Origin: Coriobacteriia bacterium
Lineage (GTDB): Bacteria; Actinomycetota; Coriobacteriia; Coriobacteriales; QAMH01
Length of the DNA stretch: 64,000 nt
Direction: 5' to 3'
NCBI GenBank assembly: GCA_003149935.1
Contig: QAMH01000006.1
Coordinates: forward strand, 484,121 to 548,120
Within the stretch, counting starts at the first letter, position 1. Every line of letters starts with the position of its first letter. Positions 8,006 to 16,490 of the stretch are shown one piece after another. The position numbers were made by a program, and so were the translations under genes. Below the pieces are notes generated by a model. That model was given only the letters and a program-made list of their open reading frames with translations. It was not told where the DNA came from and did not search any database.

Positions 8006-8690
8006 ATTCCGCCGAACGCACGGTGAGGACGCCGTCATCGACGGAGAAACGCACGGTCCGCGCTCCGTAGCGCATCTCGTAGACACGCTCGGGGTTATCG
8101 TGATAAGCCGGGCGTGGATCGCGTGCCAGGGCAGCGAGCACGGCCGTCGCGTCATCGCCCAGGCGCTCACGCAGCGCGTCATCGCAATCGACGGTGAGCA
8201 CACCTTCGTCGGGATCGGACGCAAAGCCGCCTCGTGCATCCGGATGCGCGTCTGCATAGGGGATATATGGTTTGATGTCATAAATGGGCGTCTTGTCTAG
8301 AAGGTCGACGCCGCTTACCTCGAGCACGGTGCCCTTGCCCTTCGTCTTCTCGACACCATCGAGCTTGACGACGGAAAGCCCGAGCTCGTTGGGACGGAAT
8401 GGCGAGCGCGTCGCGAACACGCCGCATTTCTCGTTACCGCCCAGGCGCGGTGGACGCACGAGCGGCGAGAACTCGTCTTGCTCGACCTCGGAAAAGCCCC
8501 ATATCAGCCACAGATGGCTAAAGGTCTCGATGCAACGCAGGGCATCGGGGTCACGGTACTTGGGCTCGAAGACGATGGTGCCCTTCGCCTCGGCGACCAG
8601 TCCGCTTTGCCGTGGAATTCCGAACTTCTCAGGAAACGGTGTGCGGATGTGCGCGATAGGTTCGATTTCGTATGTCTCGGAATGAACCAT
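8004..8690 (-). CDS. trmO: tRNA (N6-threonylcarbamoyladenosine(37)-N6)-methyltransferase TrmO
   Basis: 228 residues of the TsaA/TrmO (YaeB) family, a beta-barrel SAM-dependent enzyme that adds the N6 methyl to t6A37 in tRNA. Characteristic strings are PIAHIRTPFPEKFGIPRQ, GFSEVEQDEF and TRSPFRPNELGLSVVKL, then DIKPYIPYADA. It is one of three t6A-related genes in the window, with tsaC and mtaB. The stop lies inside the long palindrome 7928-8005. A family-1 stem-loop element separates it from ispG. Confidence 0.93.
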   Translation of the reverse strand: MVHSETYEIEPIAHIRTPFPEKFGIPRQSGLVAEAKGTIVFEPKYRDPDALRCIETFSHLWLIWGFSEVEQDEFSPLVRPPRLGGNEKCGVFATRSPFRPNELGLSVVKLDGVEKTKGKGTVLEVSGVDLLDKTPIYDIKPYIPYADAHPDARGGFASDPDEGVLTVDCDDALRERLGDDATAVLAALARDPRPAYHDNPERVYEMRYGARTVRFSVDDGVLTVRSAE

Positions 8691-8711
8691 TATTACCTCA
8701 TAAACCTAGGA

Positions 8712-8873
8712 AAAGCCTGCCGCATATTCAGACTTCTCGAACAGATGGGCGTTTTTCGCAAAGCGAGTGCGAGGACTGTCTGAGCACGCGGTCTTTGCGT
8801 GCGAGTTCCGCAGCAGCTTTGCGAAAAACGCTCATCGGGTGTGAGAAGAAGTCTGAATAGGCGGCATGGCTTT
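8712..8873 (-). repeat. Family-1 stem-loop element, copy B
   Basis: Lies 7 bases past the ispG stop in the same orientation as ispG. Outer arms 8712-8737 and 8847-8873 pair over about 26 bp with one mismatch and one bulge. Inner arms 8744-8764 and 8816-8836 pair over 21 bp with one G-T pair. The 51-base core 8765-8815 reads on the minus strand TGCTGCGGAACTC, hairpin GCACGC/GCGTGC, CAGACAGTCCTCGCA, nearly identical to copy C. Arms are unlike those of A and only partly like C. Confidence 0.82.
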
Positions 8874-8880
8874 CCCTCCC

Positions 8881-9969
8881 TTAAAGCGTCTCGATGAGCG
8901 CGAACAGCTCGTCGACGATTGCGTCGGCGGGCACGCGACGCAGCTTCTCGCCTTTCGCGAAGAGCAGACCCTCGTCACGCCCGCAGGCCACGCCCACGTC
9001 GGCGAAGCGCGCCTCGCCCGGCCCGTTGACGACGCAGCCCATGACCGCGACCTTGAGCGGCTTGTTAATCATCGCGAGACGGCGCGTGACCTCGTCGGCG
9101 ATGGGAATGAGGTCGACCTGGCAACGGCTGCACGTGGGGCAGGAGACGATTTCGGGCTTGCAGCGGCGCACGTCGACGGCGGAGAGGATATCGAAGGCCA
9201 CGGCGATTTCCTCGACCGGATCTGCCGTGAGCGAGACGCGCATGGTGTCGCCTATGCCCTCGGCAAGCAACATGCCAAGCCCTGCAGCAGACTTGATCGT
9301 ACCCTGGCGCACACCACCGGCTTCCGTGATGCCGATGTGCAGCGGCACCTCGGGCAAACTCTGCGAGAGGCTCCGATACGCGTTCACGGTCGTCATCACG
9401 TCATGCGCCTTGGCCGAGACGACGATGTCATCGAAATCACGTTCGCGGAAATGCTCCACGAAGCCCTCGGCCGAGAGCGCGAGCTTCTCCGCTTGGGTGA
9501 GGTCACTACGCGCAGCAAGGGCATCCTCGAGCGAGCCCGCGTTGACACCGATGCGTATGGGAATGCCGGCTTCCCCCGCCGCCTCGATGACCGCATCGAC
9601 CTTGTTCATGGCGCCGATATTGCCCGGATTGATGCGCAGGCCCGCTGTATGCTCATGACAGGCTCCCACCGCAATTTGATAATCGAAGTGCACATCGGCA
9701 ACGACGGGCAGTGGGCTTGCCTCCGCGACCTGCCCGAAACGCACAATCGACGCGCGATTGGGAATGGCAACGCGGACAATCTCGCAGCCGGCCTTGGCCA
9801 GGCGCTCGATTTGCGCGAGGTTGCCCTCAACGTCAAGCCATGGCCCGTCCGGACCATCAATCATGGGGATATTGGTCATCGACTGCACGCTGACAGGCGC
9901 CCCTCCCCCAACGGCAACCTTGCCGACATGTACACGACGCGTCGCGTTACGAGGCGTTTCGAAGTCCAT
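8881..9969 (-). CDS. ispG: 4-hydroxy-3-methylbut-2-en-1-yl diphosphate synthase (flavodoxin) IspG
   Basis: 362 residues, bacterial-type IspG (GcpE). It reductively opens MEcPP to HMBPP, the next-to-last step of the MEP isoprenoid pathway, using a 4Fe-4S cluster. Cluster ligands are visible in CPTCSRCQVD and in MGCVVNGPGEA; the N-terminal TIM barrel starts VQSMTNIPM. The start is 3 bases from the rseP stop, so dxr-rseP-ispG form a tight unit and two MEP genes are co-expressed with the site-2 protease. Confidence 0.97.
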   Translation of the reverse strand: MDFETPRNATRRVHVGKVAVGGGAPVSVQSMTNIPMIDGPDGPWLDVEGNLAQIERLAKAGCEIVRVAIPNRASIVRFGQVAEASPLPVVADVHFDYQIAVGACHEHTAGLRINPGNIGAMNKVDAVIEAAGEAGIPIRIGVNAGSLEDALAARSDLTQAEKLALSAEGFVEHFRERDFDDIVVSAKAHDVMTTVNAYRSLSQSLPEVPLHIGITEAGGVRQGTIKSAAGLGMLLAEGIGDTMRVSLTADPVEEIAVAFDILSAVDVRRCKPEIVSCPTCSRCQVDLIPIADEVTRRLAMINKPLKVAVMGCVVNGPGEARFADVGVACGRDEGLLFAKGEKLRRVPADAIVDELFALIETL

Positions 9970-9972
9970 GGG

Positions 9973-11256
9973 CTACCCCTTCAGGAAGAAATTGACGATG
10001 TCTTGTCGCAACAGGAAGACGAACAGAACAAGTAGCAGCGCGATGACGATAAAGGTGATCACATTGACGACGCGCGCCGGCACCGCGCGATGCGTGACGC
10101 GCTGAATGACCTCGATGAGGATACGCCCGCCATCAAGCGGTGGCAGGGGCAGCAGGTTCACGACGGCAAGCGACAGCGATACGATTGCGATGATGAAGAG
10201 CAGCGGGACGATGCCGGCAGATGCCGCCCGCTCGCTCATGACGGCGATACCGACGACCGAGGTCGACTGACTGAGCGTCTCGCCCGCCGTAGCGGGATTG
10301 AAGAGGTTGAGATAGCCCTGCACCGTGAGCACGAGGTACTCCCAGGACGCGCCCAGCGCCTCCAAGACGGGCAAGCGATACTGCTCCTGACCAGCGTATA
10401 TGCCGAGGCGCGGCGAGCCGTTCTCGTCCATCCCGACGATGAGCGTCGTGCTCGTCGTCTGTCCATTGCGTTCGTAGGCGACGTCTATCGCCTCGCCCGG
10501 CGCAAGTCCGGCGATGACGGTGGACAACGTCTGCCAATCGGGCACGTCGGTGCCGTCAATGGCAACGATGGTATCACCCGCCTGCAAACCCGCCTCTTGC
10601 GCGGGACTGCCCTCGACGACATCGCCAAGCGTCGTCGAGGCAACGGTCAAGCCGATGCCGCAGAAGATGACGATGAGCAGGATGAAGGCAAGCAGCACGT
10701 TCATAAACGGGCCGGCAAAGAGCGTGACGAGCCGCTTGGGAAACGACAGCGCGCGATAGGTGTGCGAGCGCTCCTCGTCGAGCAACGCTTGCGGATCATC
10801 GACCTCACGTGCCTGCCCAAGCTCGAATCCATCGCGTGCCGGTGCGGAATAGACATCGTCAGGACCGTGCTTCTTGGGCGCGATGATGGAGCCCCAGCCA
10901 TCCAGAATGACGAGCGCCAGCTCCGCGGACTCCGCATCGAGGTCGCAGCCCAGCGCGACGTGGGATACGTCAGCCGTGCCGTGTCGATATACGTAGGCGA
11001 GCACCTTGGCCAGATTCGGGTTCTCGACATCGCCTTCCATGCCCGCGATGCGATTGTAGCCACCTAGCGGAATGCAGGTGACACCGTAGCGGCATCCGTT
11101 TCTCTCGAAGCCGATGTTGGGGCCCGGCATGCCGATCATGAACTCGGTCACACGCACGCCAAAGGCTCGCGCAGCGATGAAGTGGCCAAGCTCATGCACG
11201 AGCGTGAGCACGCCGATAATGACGATGAACCAGAATATGATCGCGAGGATGTTCAC
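9973..11256 (-). CDS. rseP: M50 site-2 zinc metalloprotease RseP
   Basis: 427 residues. An intramembrane protease: VHELGHFIAA in the first membrane helix gives HExxH, NLLPLPPLDGG near the C-terminus gives the third ligand, and the PDZ domain (GDVVEGSPAQEAGLQAGDTIVAIDG) lies between. About 90 extra residues (roughly 75-165, acidic, with DGWGSIIAPKKHGPDD) are inserted between the first helix region and the helix before the PDZ domain. This is unlike the short E. coli-type spacing. It lies between dxr and ispG, a common cluster position. Confidence 0.93.
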   Translation of the reverse strand: MNILAIIFWFIVIIGVLTLVHELGHFIAARAFGVRVTEFMIGMPGPNIGFERNGCRYGVTCIPLGGYNRIAGMEGDVENPNLAKVLAYVYRHGTADVSHVALGCDLDAESAELALVILDGWGSIIAPKKHGPDDVYSAPARDGFELGQAREVDDPQALLDEERSHTYRALSFPKRLVTLFAGPFMNVLLAFILLIVIFCGIGLTVASTTLGDVVEGSPAQEAGLQAGDTIVAIDGTDVPDWQTLSTVIAGLAPGEAIDVAYERNGQTTSTTLIVGMDENGSPRLGIYAGQEQYRLPVLEALGASWEYLVLTVQGYLNLFNPATAGETLSQSTSVVGIAVMSERAASAGIVPLLFIIAIVSLSLAVVNLLPLPPLDGGRILIEVIQRVTHRAVPARVVNVITFIVIALLLVLFVFLLRQDIVNFFLKG

Positions 11257-11264
11257 GAGACGGA

Positions 11265-12419
11265 CTATCCCCTCGCTAGAATGTCGGACGCGAGCGCACG
11301 AGAGCGCGCGTCGATTTCCTCGAGCTGCTCGAGCGATTCGACCGGTTCGCTTCCCATACGCTCCATAACCTGCTCGACGGTCGCGTCGATATCGGTCAGG
11401 CGGCAGGCATCGGCAAGGAAGGCCGCCACGGCGACCTCGTTTGCCGCGTTCATCACGCAGGGAAGCGTGCCACCTGCGCGACCCGCCTCAAGCGCGAGCG
11501 TCAGGCAGCGGAAAGTATCCAAATCCGGATCGAGGAACTCGAGTGACGCCATCTGGGTAAAATCGACCTGCGCTGCCGGGCTTTCCCAGCGATGCGGATA
11601 ACTCAGCGCGAACTGGATGGGGATGCGCATGTCGGCAACGCCCAGATGAGCCTTGACCGAGCCATCGACGTACTCGACCATCGAATGCACGCATGACTGC
11701 GGATGCACGACAACCCGGATGTCATCCGTCTTCACGTCGAAGAGATGCTGCGCCTCGATCACCTCGAGGCCCTTGTTCATGAGCGTCGCCGAATCGATGG
11801 TGATCTTGGGTCCCATGTTCCATGTGGGATGCGCAAGCGCCTGCGCAGCCGTCACCTGCGAAAGCTCGTCGCGCGTCATGCCACGGAAGGGGCCACCCGA
11901 GCAGGTGAGCCAAATCCTACGCGCCTCGTTTGCGAATTCTCCCAGATAGCACTGGTAGATTGCCGAGTGCTCGGAATCGACGGGGAGCAGGGTATCGTGC
12001 GTGGCAAGCGGCATGATGAGATCGCCGCCCACGACGAGCGACTCCTTGTTGGCAAGCGCGAGGATGCGGCCCGCCTTGAGCGTGTCGTAGGAGGCGCGCA
12101 TGCCCGCCTCACCGGAAAGCGCGTTAAGCACAATGTCGACATCGTCAAGTTGCGTGAGGGCCGCAACGGCGGCGGCGCCAAATCCGACAGACACGTCGTC
12201 ATCAAGTTGTGCCAACGCAGGAGCATCGCGCACGGTCTCATCGCCGAAGGCAAGGTGCTTGCAGCCGAACTCCTGCGCATAGCGCACCATCTCGTCGACA
12301 CGTCGGCCTGCCGCGAGCGCAACGACCTCGAGCTTGTCTGGATGCATGCGCACGACGTCAAGCGTCTGCGTGCCAATAGAACCAGTCGCGCCCAGAATGA
12401 CGAGACGCATCTTGCTCAT
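11265..12419 (-). CDS. dxr: 1-deoxy-D-xylulose-5-phosphate reductoisomerase
   Basis: 384 residues. Converts DXP to MEP with NADPH, the first committed step of the MEP pathway. GATGSIGTQTLDVV is the NADPH-binding loop; NKESLVVGG and the SEHSAIYQCY and CSGGPFRG motifs of the active site are present, as is the C-terminal domain. The stop is 8 bases before rseP and the start 13 bases after cdsA, in the usual cdsA-dxr-rseP order. Confidence 0.97.
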   Translation of the reverse strand: MSKMRLVILGATGSIGTQTLDVVRMHPDKLEVVALAAGRRVDEMVRYAQEFGCKHLAFGDETVRDAPALAQLDDDVSVGFGAAAVAALTQLDDVDIVLNALSGEAGMRASYDTLKAGRILALANKESLVVGGDLIMPLATHDTLLPVDSEHSAIYQCYLGEFANEARRIWLTCSGGPFRGMTRDELSQVTAAQALAHPTWNMGPKITIDSATLMNKGLEVIEAQHLFDVKTDDIRVVVHPQSCVHSMVEYVDGSVKAHLGVADMRIPIQFALSYPHRWESPAAQVDFTQMASLEFLDPDLDTFRCLTLALEAGRAGGTLPCVMNAANEVAVAAFLADACRLTDIDATVEQVMERMGSEPVESLEQLEEIDARSRALASDILARG

Positions 12420-12432
12420 GTGCGTTCCTTTC

Positions 12433-13293
12433 CTACAGTGCGAACCCTATGAATGAGAAGATGTAGGGGGCACCGGCGACCATGGCATATGCCGCCACGG
12501 AGCCGAAAATGACCGAATCGCAGCGGTCGAGCAGACCACCGTGCCCAGGCATGATGTCACCCGAATCTTTCGCAGAAAACCCGCGCTTGATATGGGACTC
12601 CGTCAAATCGCCGATGATGCCCGCATAGCCCACGACCAAACCGGAGATGACGGCCCAGACCCAACCAAAGCCGCAATCGGGAACGAAAACGACGATAAGC
12701 ACCCAGAAAAGCACGCTGAACACCATGCCGCATGCGACACCCTCCCAGGTCTTCTTGGGCGAGATGTGCGGAGCGAATTTGTGCCTGCCAAATGCCGAAC
12801 CACCAAGGTAGGCAAAACCGTCATTGGCCCAGATGCTTCCCAAGACCAGGAAGCACATGAGACCACCTTCGAAACCGGGAATGACACCACGCAGCATCAC
12901 GAAGGAGGAGAGCATGAGACCCGTATACAGATAGCCGAACAGTGTGAGCGCAACGTCGACAATGGTGTCCTCCACGTGCGCGAAGTAGCGCATGAGCATG
13001 ATGATGCCCGCGATGAACGAGACGGTCAAGGCGGCAACGGCCACATGCCCGGTCTGGACAATAAGGCACATGGCCAGGGGTATGAGACCGGCCGTGACGG
13101 TGCCGATGATGATGTAAGGGTGATAGCCATTGCCCTGCGCCATGCGAAGGAACTCGTAGCAGCACAGGGCAGCCGTTGCGGCGATGACAATGACCGTCGT
13201 ATACCACGAGACGAAGGTCGCGACGGATGTAATGGTGACGTACACCGCACCGACACCGACACGACGACCGAGGTCCTTGACGTTAATTGCCAT
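12433..13293 (-). CDS. cdsA: Phosphatidate cytidylyltransferase
   Basis: 286 residues, a multi-pass membrane enzyme making CDP-diacylglycerol from phosphatidate and CTP. The CDP-DAG synthase signature is FGRHKFAPHISPKKTWEG near the C-terminal third, with the following acidic DLTESHIKRGFSAKDSG and PGHGGLLDRCDS. The ATG at 13293 is chosen; a GTG one codon earlier is equally possible. Follows uppS by 17 bases, the typical uppS-cdsA pair of lipid/undecaprenyl genes. Confidence 0.95.
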   Translation of the reverse strand: MAINVKDLGRRVGVGAVYVTITSVATFVSWYTTVIVIAATAALCCYEFLRMAQGNGYHPYIIIGTVTAGLIPLAMCLIVQTGHVAVAALTVSFIAGIIMLMRYFAHVEDTIVDVALTLFGYLYTGLMLSSFVMLRGVIPGFEGGLMCFLVLGSIWANDGFAYLGGSAFGRHKFAPHISPKKTWEGVACGMVFSVLFWVLIVVFVPDCGFGWVWAVISGLVVGYAGIIGDLTESHIKRGFSAKDSGDIMPGHGGLLDRCDSVIFGSVAAYAMVAGAPYIFSFIGFAL

Positions 13294-13310
13294 CACACAC
13301 CACCGATCAT

Positions 13311-14093
13311 TTACTCATCGACCCTTCCGAAGCGACGATTGCGCGCTTGGTAATCGAGAAGCGCGCGCAACAGCTCGTAGCGATCGAAGTCGGGCCAGAG
13401 CACGTCGGTGACGTAGAACTCAGAGTAGGCAAGCTGCCAGAGCAGGAAATTGGAAAGACGCATCTCACCGCTCGTGCGAATGAGGAGATCCGGATCGGGC
13501 ATGCCGGCCGTGTACAGATGAGCGGATAGCAGGTCCTCCGAAACCGCCTCGCTCGTGAGATCTCCGATCTCGACCATGCGCGTGATTGCGCGGACCGCAT
13601 CGGTAATCTCGAGGCGCGAACCGTAGTTGACCGCGATGGCAAGCGTCATGCCACCATTCTTGGCGGTACGCTTCTCGGCCTGCTTGAAGATGGTGCGCGT
13701 CGTGAGCGGCAGGTCCTCGACACGACCGAGCAGCTTGATCCTAACCTTCTCCTCGTCAAGGCCGTCGACCTCAGCGCCCATGGTCTTGGCGAAGAGATCC
13801 ATGAGACCCGTGACCTCGGTCTTGGGACGGTTCCAATTCTCGGTGGAAAACGAGTAGATGGTGAGGTAGCGCACGCCGATATCGTTGCAGGTGGTAATGG
13901 CTTCGCGCACGGCGCGGATGCCAGCCTTGTGGCCCTCGCCGCGGTCAAGGCCGCTTTGCTTGGCCCAGCGCCCGTTGCCATCCATGATGATGGCAACGTG
14001 CTCGGGGATTCTGCTCGTATCGAGTGCGTATACGTCGAGCTCTGCGGGAGGTTCGGGAAAGATCTCCTCCAGTGTGGATGGTCTCTCGCTCAA
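13311..14093 (-). CDS. uppS: Isoprenyl transferase (undecaprenyl diphosphate synthase)
   Basis: 260 residues, cis-prenyltransferase. HVAIIMDGNGRWAK holds the catalytic Asp, and RTSGEMRLSNFLLWQLAYSEFY the conserved substrate-binding segment. It makes the lipid carrier for cell-wall synthesis from isoprenoid units supplied by the neighbouring dxr and ispG. The N-terminus has a short extension of about 28 residues (LEEIFPEPPAELDVYALD) before the core. Placed between frr and cdsA as in many bacteria. Confidence 0.96.
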   Translation of the reverse strand: MSERPSTLEEIFPEPPAELDVYALDTSRIPEHVAIIMDGNGRWAKQSGLDRGEGHKAGIRAVREAITTCNDIGVRYLTIYSFSTENWNRPKTEVTGLMDLFAKTMGAEVDGLDEEKVRIKLLGRVEDLPLTTRTIFKQAEKRTAKNGGMTLAIAVNYGSRLEITDAVRAITRMVEIGDLTSEAVSEDLLSAHLYTAGMPDPDLLIRTSGEMRLSNFLLWQLAYSEFYVTDVLWPDFDRYELLRALLDYQARNRRFGRVDE

Positions 14094-14102
14094 AAATGCT
14101 CC

Positions 14103-14660
14103 CTAGATCTCCATGACCTCGGCCTCTTTCACGGAAAGGGCCGCGTCGATTTTCGCGATGAAGTCATCGGTGAGCTTCTGAAGCTGCTCTTCTTCGCGAT
14201 GCTGCTCGTCCTCGCTGATCTCGCCGTCCTTCTTGAGTCGCTCGATCTTGTTCTTGGCATCGCGGCGAGCGTTGCGCACGGCAACGCGGCGGTTCTCGGC
14301 AGCGGCCTTGCACTCCTTGACGATCTCGCGGCGGCGCTCCTCGGTGGGAGCGGGAAACGGCAGGCGGATGATGCCCGAGCCATCATTATTGGGTGTGATG
14401 CCCAGATTGGCAGAGAGGATGGCCTTCTCGACGGGTCCGAGCAGGGACTTGTCCCACGGCTCGATGGTCATGAGGTTGCCCTCGGGAATCTTGATGGCAC
14501 CGACCTGTGAAACGGGCGTGGGAACGCCGTAATAGTCGACCTTCACGTTGTCGAGGATGCTCGCCGAGGGACGACCCGTGTTGAGTTTCGAAAAATCCTG
14601 ATCGAGCGCCTTGACCGCACGGGCCATTGCCTCTTTTGCCTGATCGAGTTCTTCTGACAC
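14103..14660 (-). CDS. frr: Ribosome recycling factor
   Basis: 185 residues, the normal length. With EF-G it splits post-termination ribosomes. Recognised by NTGRPSASILDNVKVDYYG, PWDKSLLGPVEKAI and LPFPAPTEERRREIVK, and by the long helical ends. Lies 15 bases after pyrH in the conserved pyrH-frr order. Confidence 0.97.
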   Translation of the reverse strand: MSEELDQAKEAMARAVKALDQDFSKLNTGRPSASILDNVKVDYYGVPTPVSQVGAIKIPEGNLMTIEPWDKSLLGPVEKAILSANLGITPNNDGSGIIRLPFPAPTEERRREIVKECKAAAENRRVAVRNARRDAKNKIERLKKDGEISEDEQHREEEQLQKLTDDFIAKIDAALSVKEAEVMEI

Positions 14661-14675
14661 TTTGGGTCTCCTTCT

Positions 14676-15389
14676 CTAGCTGACGGTCGTTCCGACGTGC
14701 TCGCCCTTGAGCACGCGATCGATATTGCCCGGCTTATGCAGGTTGAACACGATGATGGGAATATCATTGTCCATGCACAGCGTCGTAGCGGTCGAGTCCA
14801 TGACGTGCAACTCGCGCGAGAGTACTTCCATGTAGGAAATCTCGTCGAACTTGACCGCATCGGGGTTCGTGTGCGGGTCACTATCGTAGATGCCATCGAC
14901 CTGCGTCGCCTTGAGGATGGCCTCGGCATCAATCTCGCAAGCACGCAGCGCAGCCGTCGTATCGGTCGTGAAGTACGGATTGCCCGTACCACCGGCAAAG
15001 ATGACAACGCGCCCCTTCTCGAGGTGGCGGATGGCCTTGCGACGGATATAGGGCTCGGCGACTTCCTGCATGCTAATGGCAGACTGCACGCGCGTGAAGA
15101 CGCCGGCGCGCTCGAGGCCCTCTTGGAGGGCGAGGGCGTTCATGATCGTTGCCAGCATGCCGATGTAGTCGGCCTGGGCACGGTCCATGCCCTCGGCAGC
15201 ACCAGCAAGACCGCGGAAGATGTTGCCGCCACCGACGGTGATGGCAAGCTCGATGCCACCATCGACAATCTCGCGAATCTGCGAGGCAATCTCGCTAATG
15301 ACCTTGGGATCGATACCATAGCCTTGCTCGCCTTGCAGCGCCTCGCCCGACAGCTTGAGTAAGACACGCTTGTACTTGTAGTTGCCCAT
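14676..15389 (-). CDS. pyrH: Uridylate kinase
   Basis: 237 residues. Bacterial UMP kinase of the amino-acid kinase fold making UDP. Motifs: VLLKLSGEALQG, TVGGGNIFRG and GTGNPYFTTDTTAALRA. The ATG at 15389 is preceded by GGGGAG at 7 bases and gives the family start MGNYKYKRVLLK; an in-frame upstream ATG at 15419 lies next to the efp stop and is less likely. The cluster lacks the common upstream rpsB-tsf; efp is in their place. Confidence 0.96.
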   Translation of the reverse strand: MGNYKYKRVLLKLSGEALQGEQGYGIDPKVISEIASQIREIVDGGIELAITVGGGNIFRGLAGAAEGMDRAQADYIGMLATIMNALALQEGLERAGVFTRVQSAISMQEVAEPYIRRKAIRHLEKGRVVIFAGGTGNPYFTTDTTAALRACEIDAEAILKATQVDGIYDSDPHTNPDAVKFDEISYMEVLSRELHVMDSTATTLCMDNDIPIIVFNLHKPGNIDRVLKGEHVGTTVS

Positions 15390-15419
15390 GTGGCTCCCCT
15401 TCTCGGGATGGAATCGCAA

Positions 15420-15980
15420 TTAGAGGCGCTCGACGAAGCGGCCGTCGCGCGTGTCGATCTTGACCCTGTCGCCAATCTCGAGGAAGAGCGGAACCTTGAT
15501 CTCGGCGCCCGTCTCGCAAACGGCAGGCTTGGTACCGCTCTGGACGGTGTTGCCCTTGAAGCCGGGCTCGGTCTCCGTGATCTCGAGCTCGACGAACATG
15601 GGAGGCTCGACGTTGATGAGCTCGCCGTCGGCGTATTGTGCCAGGCAGGTGTCGCCCTCCTTGAGCCACTTCTCGTTATCGCCGATGATGGCCGCGGGGA
15701 CCTCGGGTTGCTCGTAGGTCACAGGGTCCATGAAGTAGAACGTGTCACCGTCGGTCCAGGAATACTCCATCTCCTTGGTCTCGAGACGCACATCGTCAAA
15801 CTTGTCGTTGGGCCTGAAGGTGTACTCGACGACGCGACCCGTAGAGACGTCCTTGAGCTTGGTGCGAATGAAGGCACCGCCCTTGCCGGGCTTGACGTGC
15901 TGGAACTCGACAATGGTGCAAAGCTTGTTGTTGTACTTGATGCACATGCCGTTTTTAAAGTTTGAGGGCTGAACGCTCAC
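15420..15980 (-). CDS. efp: Elongation factor P
   Basis: 186 residues, three-domain EF-P that rescues ribosomes stalled at polyproline. The tip loop that reaches the peptidyl-transferase centre reads HVKPGKGGAF, with Lys at the usual modification position. No modification enzyme gene is seen in the window. The C-terminal signature IGDRVKIDTRDGRFVER is present. This gene heads the efp-pyrH-frr-uppS-cdsA-dxr-rseP-ispG run; upstream is a repeat-filled region and the inverted pepP. Confidence 0.97.
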   Translation of the reverse strand: MSVQPSNFKNGMCIKYNNKLCTIVEFQHVKPGKGGAFIRTKLKDVSTGRVVEYTFRPNDKFDDVRLETKEMEYSWTDGDTFYFMDPVTYEQPEVPAAIIGDNEKWLKEGDTCLAQYADGELINVEPPMFVELEITETEPGFKGNTVQSGTKPAVCETGAEIKVPLFLEIGDRVKIDTRDGRFVERL

Positions 15981-16221
15981 TTTTCACTGCCTTTCTCTCG
16001 ACATATCCGCACTATTCTACTCTATCGACCCGCAAACGTGAGGGTCAGCTTTGAGCGTGCGCAAAATGCCCGTAATTGTGCGAAACGCATCCGATTCTTG
16101 CTCCCGGCAGACGTTTCCGTACAATGGAGCGCATGTGCAAGCAGCCACTTCTGTCATTTCGACCGGAGGCGCGAAGCGGCCACTTCCGTCATCTCGACCG
16201 GAGGCGCAAGGCAGTCTGTCC

Positions 16222-16321
16222 TGTCATTTCGACCGGAGGCGCGCAGCGCCGGAGTGGAGAAATCTCCAACAGCAGAGATTTCTCGACTTCGCTCACTGCG
16301 TTCGCTTCGCTCGAAATGACA
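16222..16321. repeat. Palindromic repeat, left copy beside pepP
   Basis: 100 bases with complementary ends (TGTCATTTCGA / TCGAAATGACA) and an inner hairpin GAGAAATCTC/GAGATTTCTC. Apart from an 8-base insertion (CACTGCGT), it is identical and in the same orientation to 17649-17740 on the other side of pepP. The sequence type resembles palindromic intergenic repeats known from several bacterial phyla. Confidence 0.88.
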
Positions 16322-16466
16322 GGGGCTATTGTCATCTCGACTGGAGCGGTCGCGAGACCGCGGAACGGAGAGATCTCCTTCGCTCGGGATGACAGGGGCT
16401 ATTGTCATCTCGACTGGAGCGGTCGCGAGACCGCGGAACGGAGAGATCTCCTTCGCTTGGGATGAC
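16321..16466. repeat. 73-bp tandem duplication of a REP-like unit
   Basis: 16321-16393 and 16394-16466 are direct copies with a single difference (CGCTCGGG versus CGCTTGGG). Each unit contains TGTCATCTCGA near the start and a GGGATGAC end, plus a GGTC-GCGA-GACC hairpin. The second copy ends 25 bases before the pepP start. Confidence 0.9.
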
Positions 16467-16490
16467 AATAGGTATGGAAAGGTGTGGAAC

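Larger units (their letters stand above)
15981..16490. other. Repeat-rich intergenic region between efp and pepP (510 bases)
   Basis: Bases 15981-16150 must hold the efp promoter, but no clear -35/-10 pair is visible. From about 16154 onward it is a mosaic of REP-like units beginning TGTCATTTCGACCGGAGGCG or TGTCATCTCGACTGGAGCGG. It has two partial copies (about 16156 and 16190), one full hairpin (16222-16321) and a 73-bp tandem duplication. Open frames run through the repeats by chance. Confidence 0.7.

Noticed and set aside
16329..16490. N-terminal extension of the Xaa-Pro aminopeptidase to 16329
   Set aside because: The extra residues are translated repeat sequence that also appears in other frames; a good ribosome site precedes the ATG at 16491.
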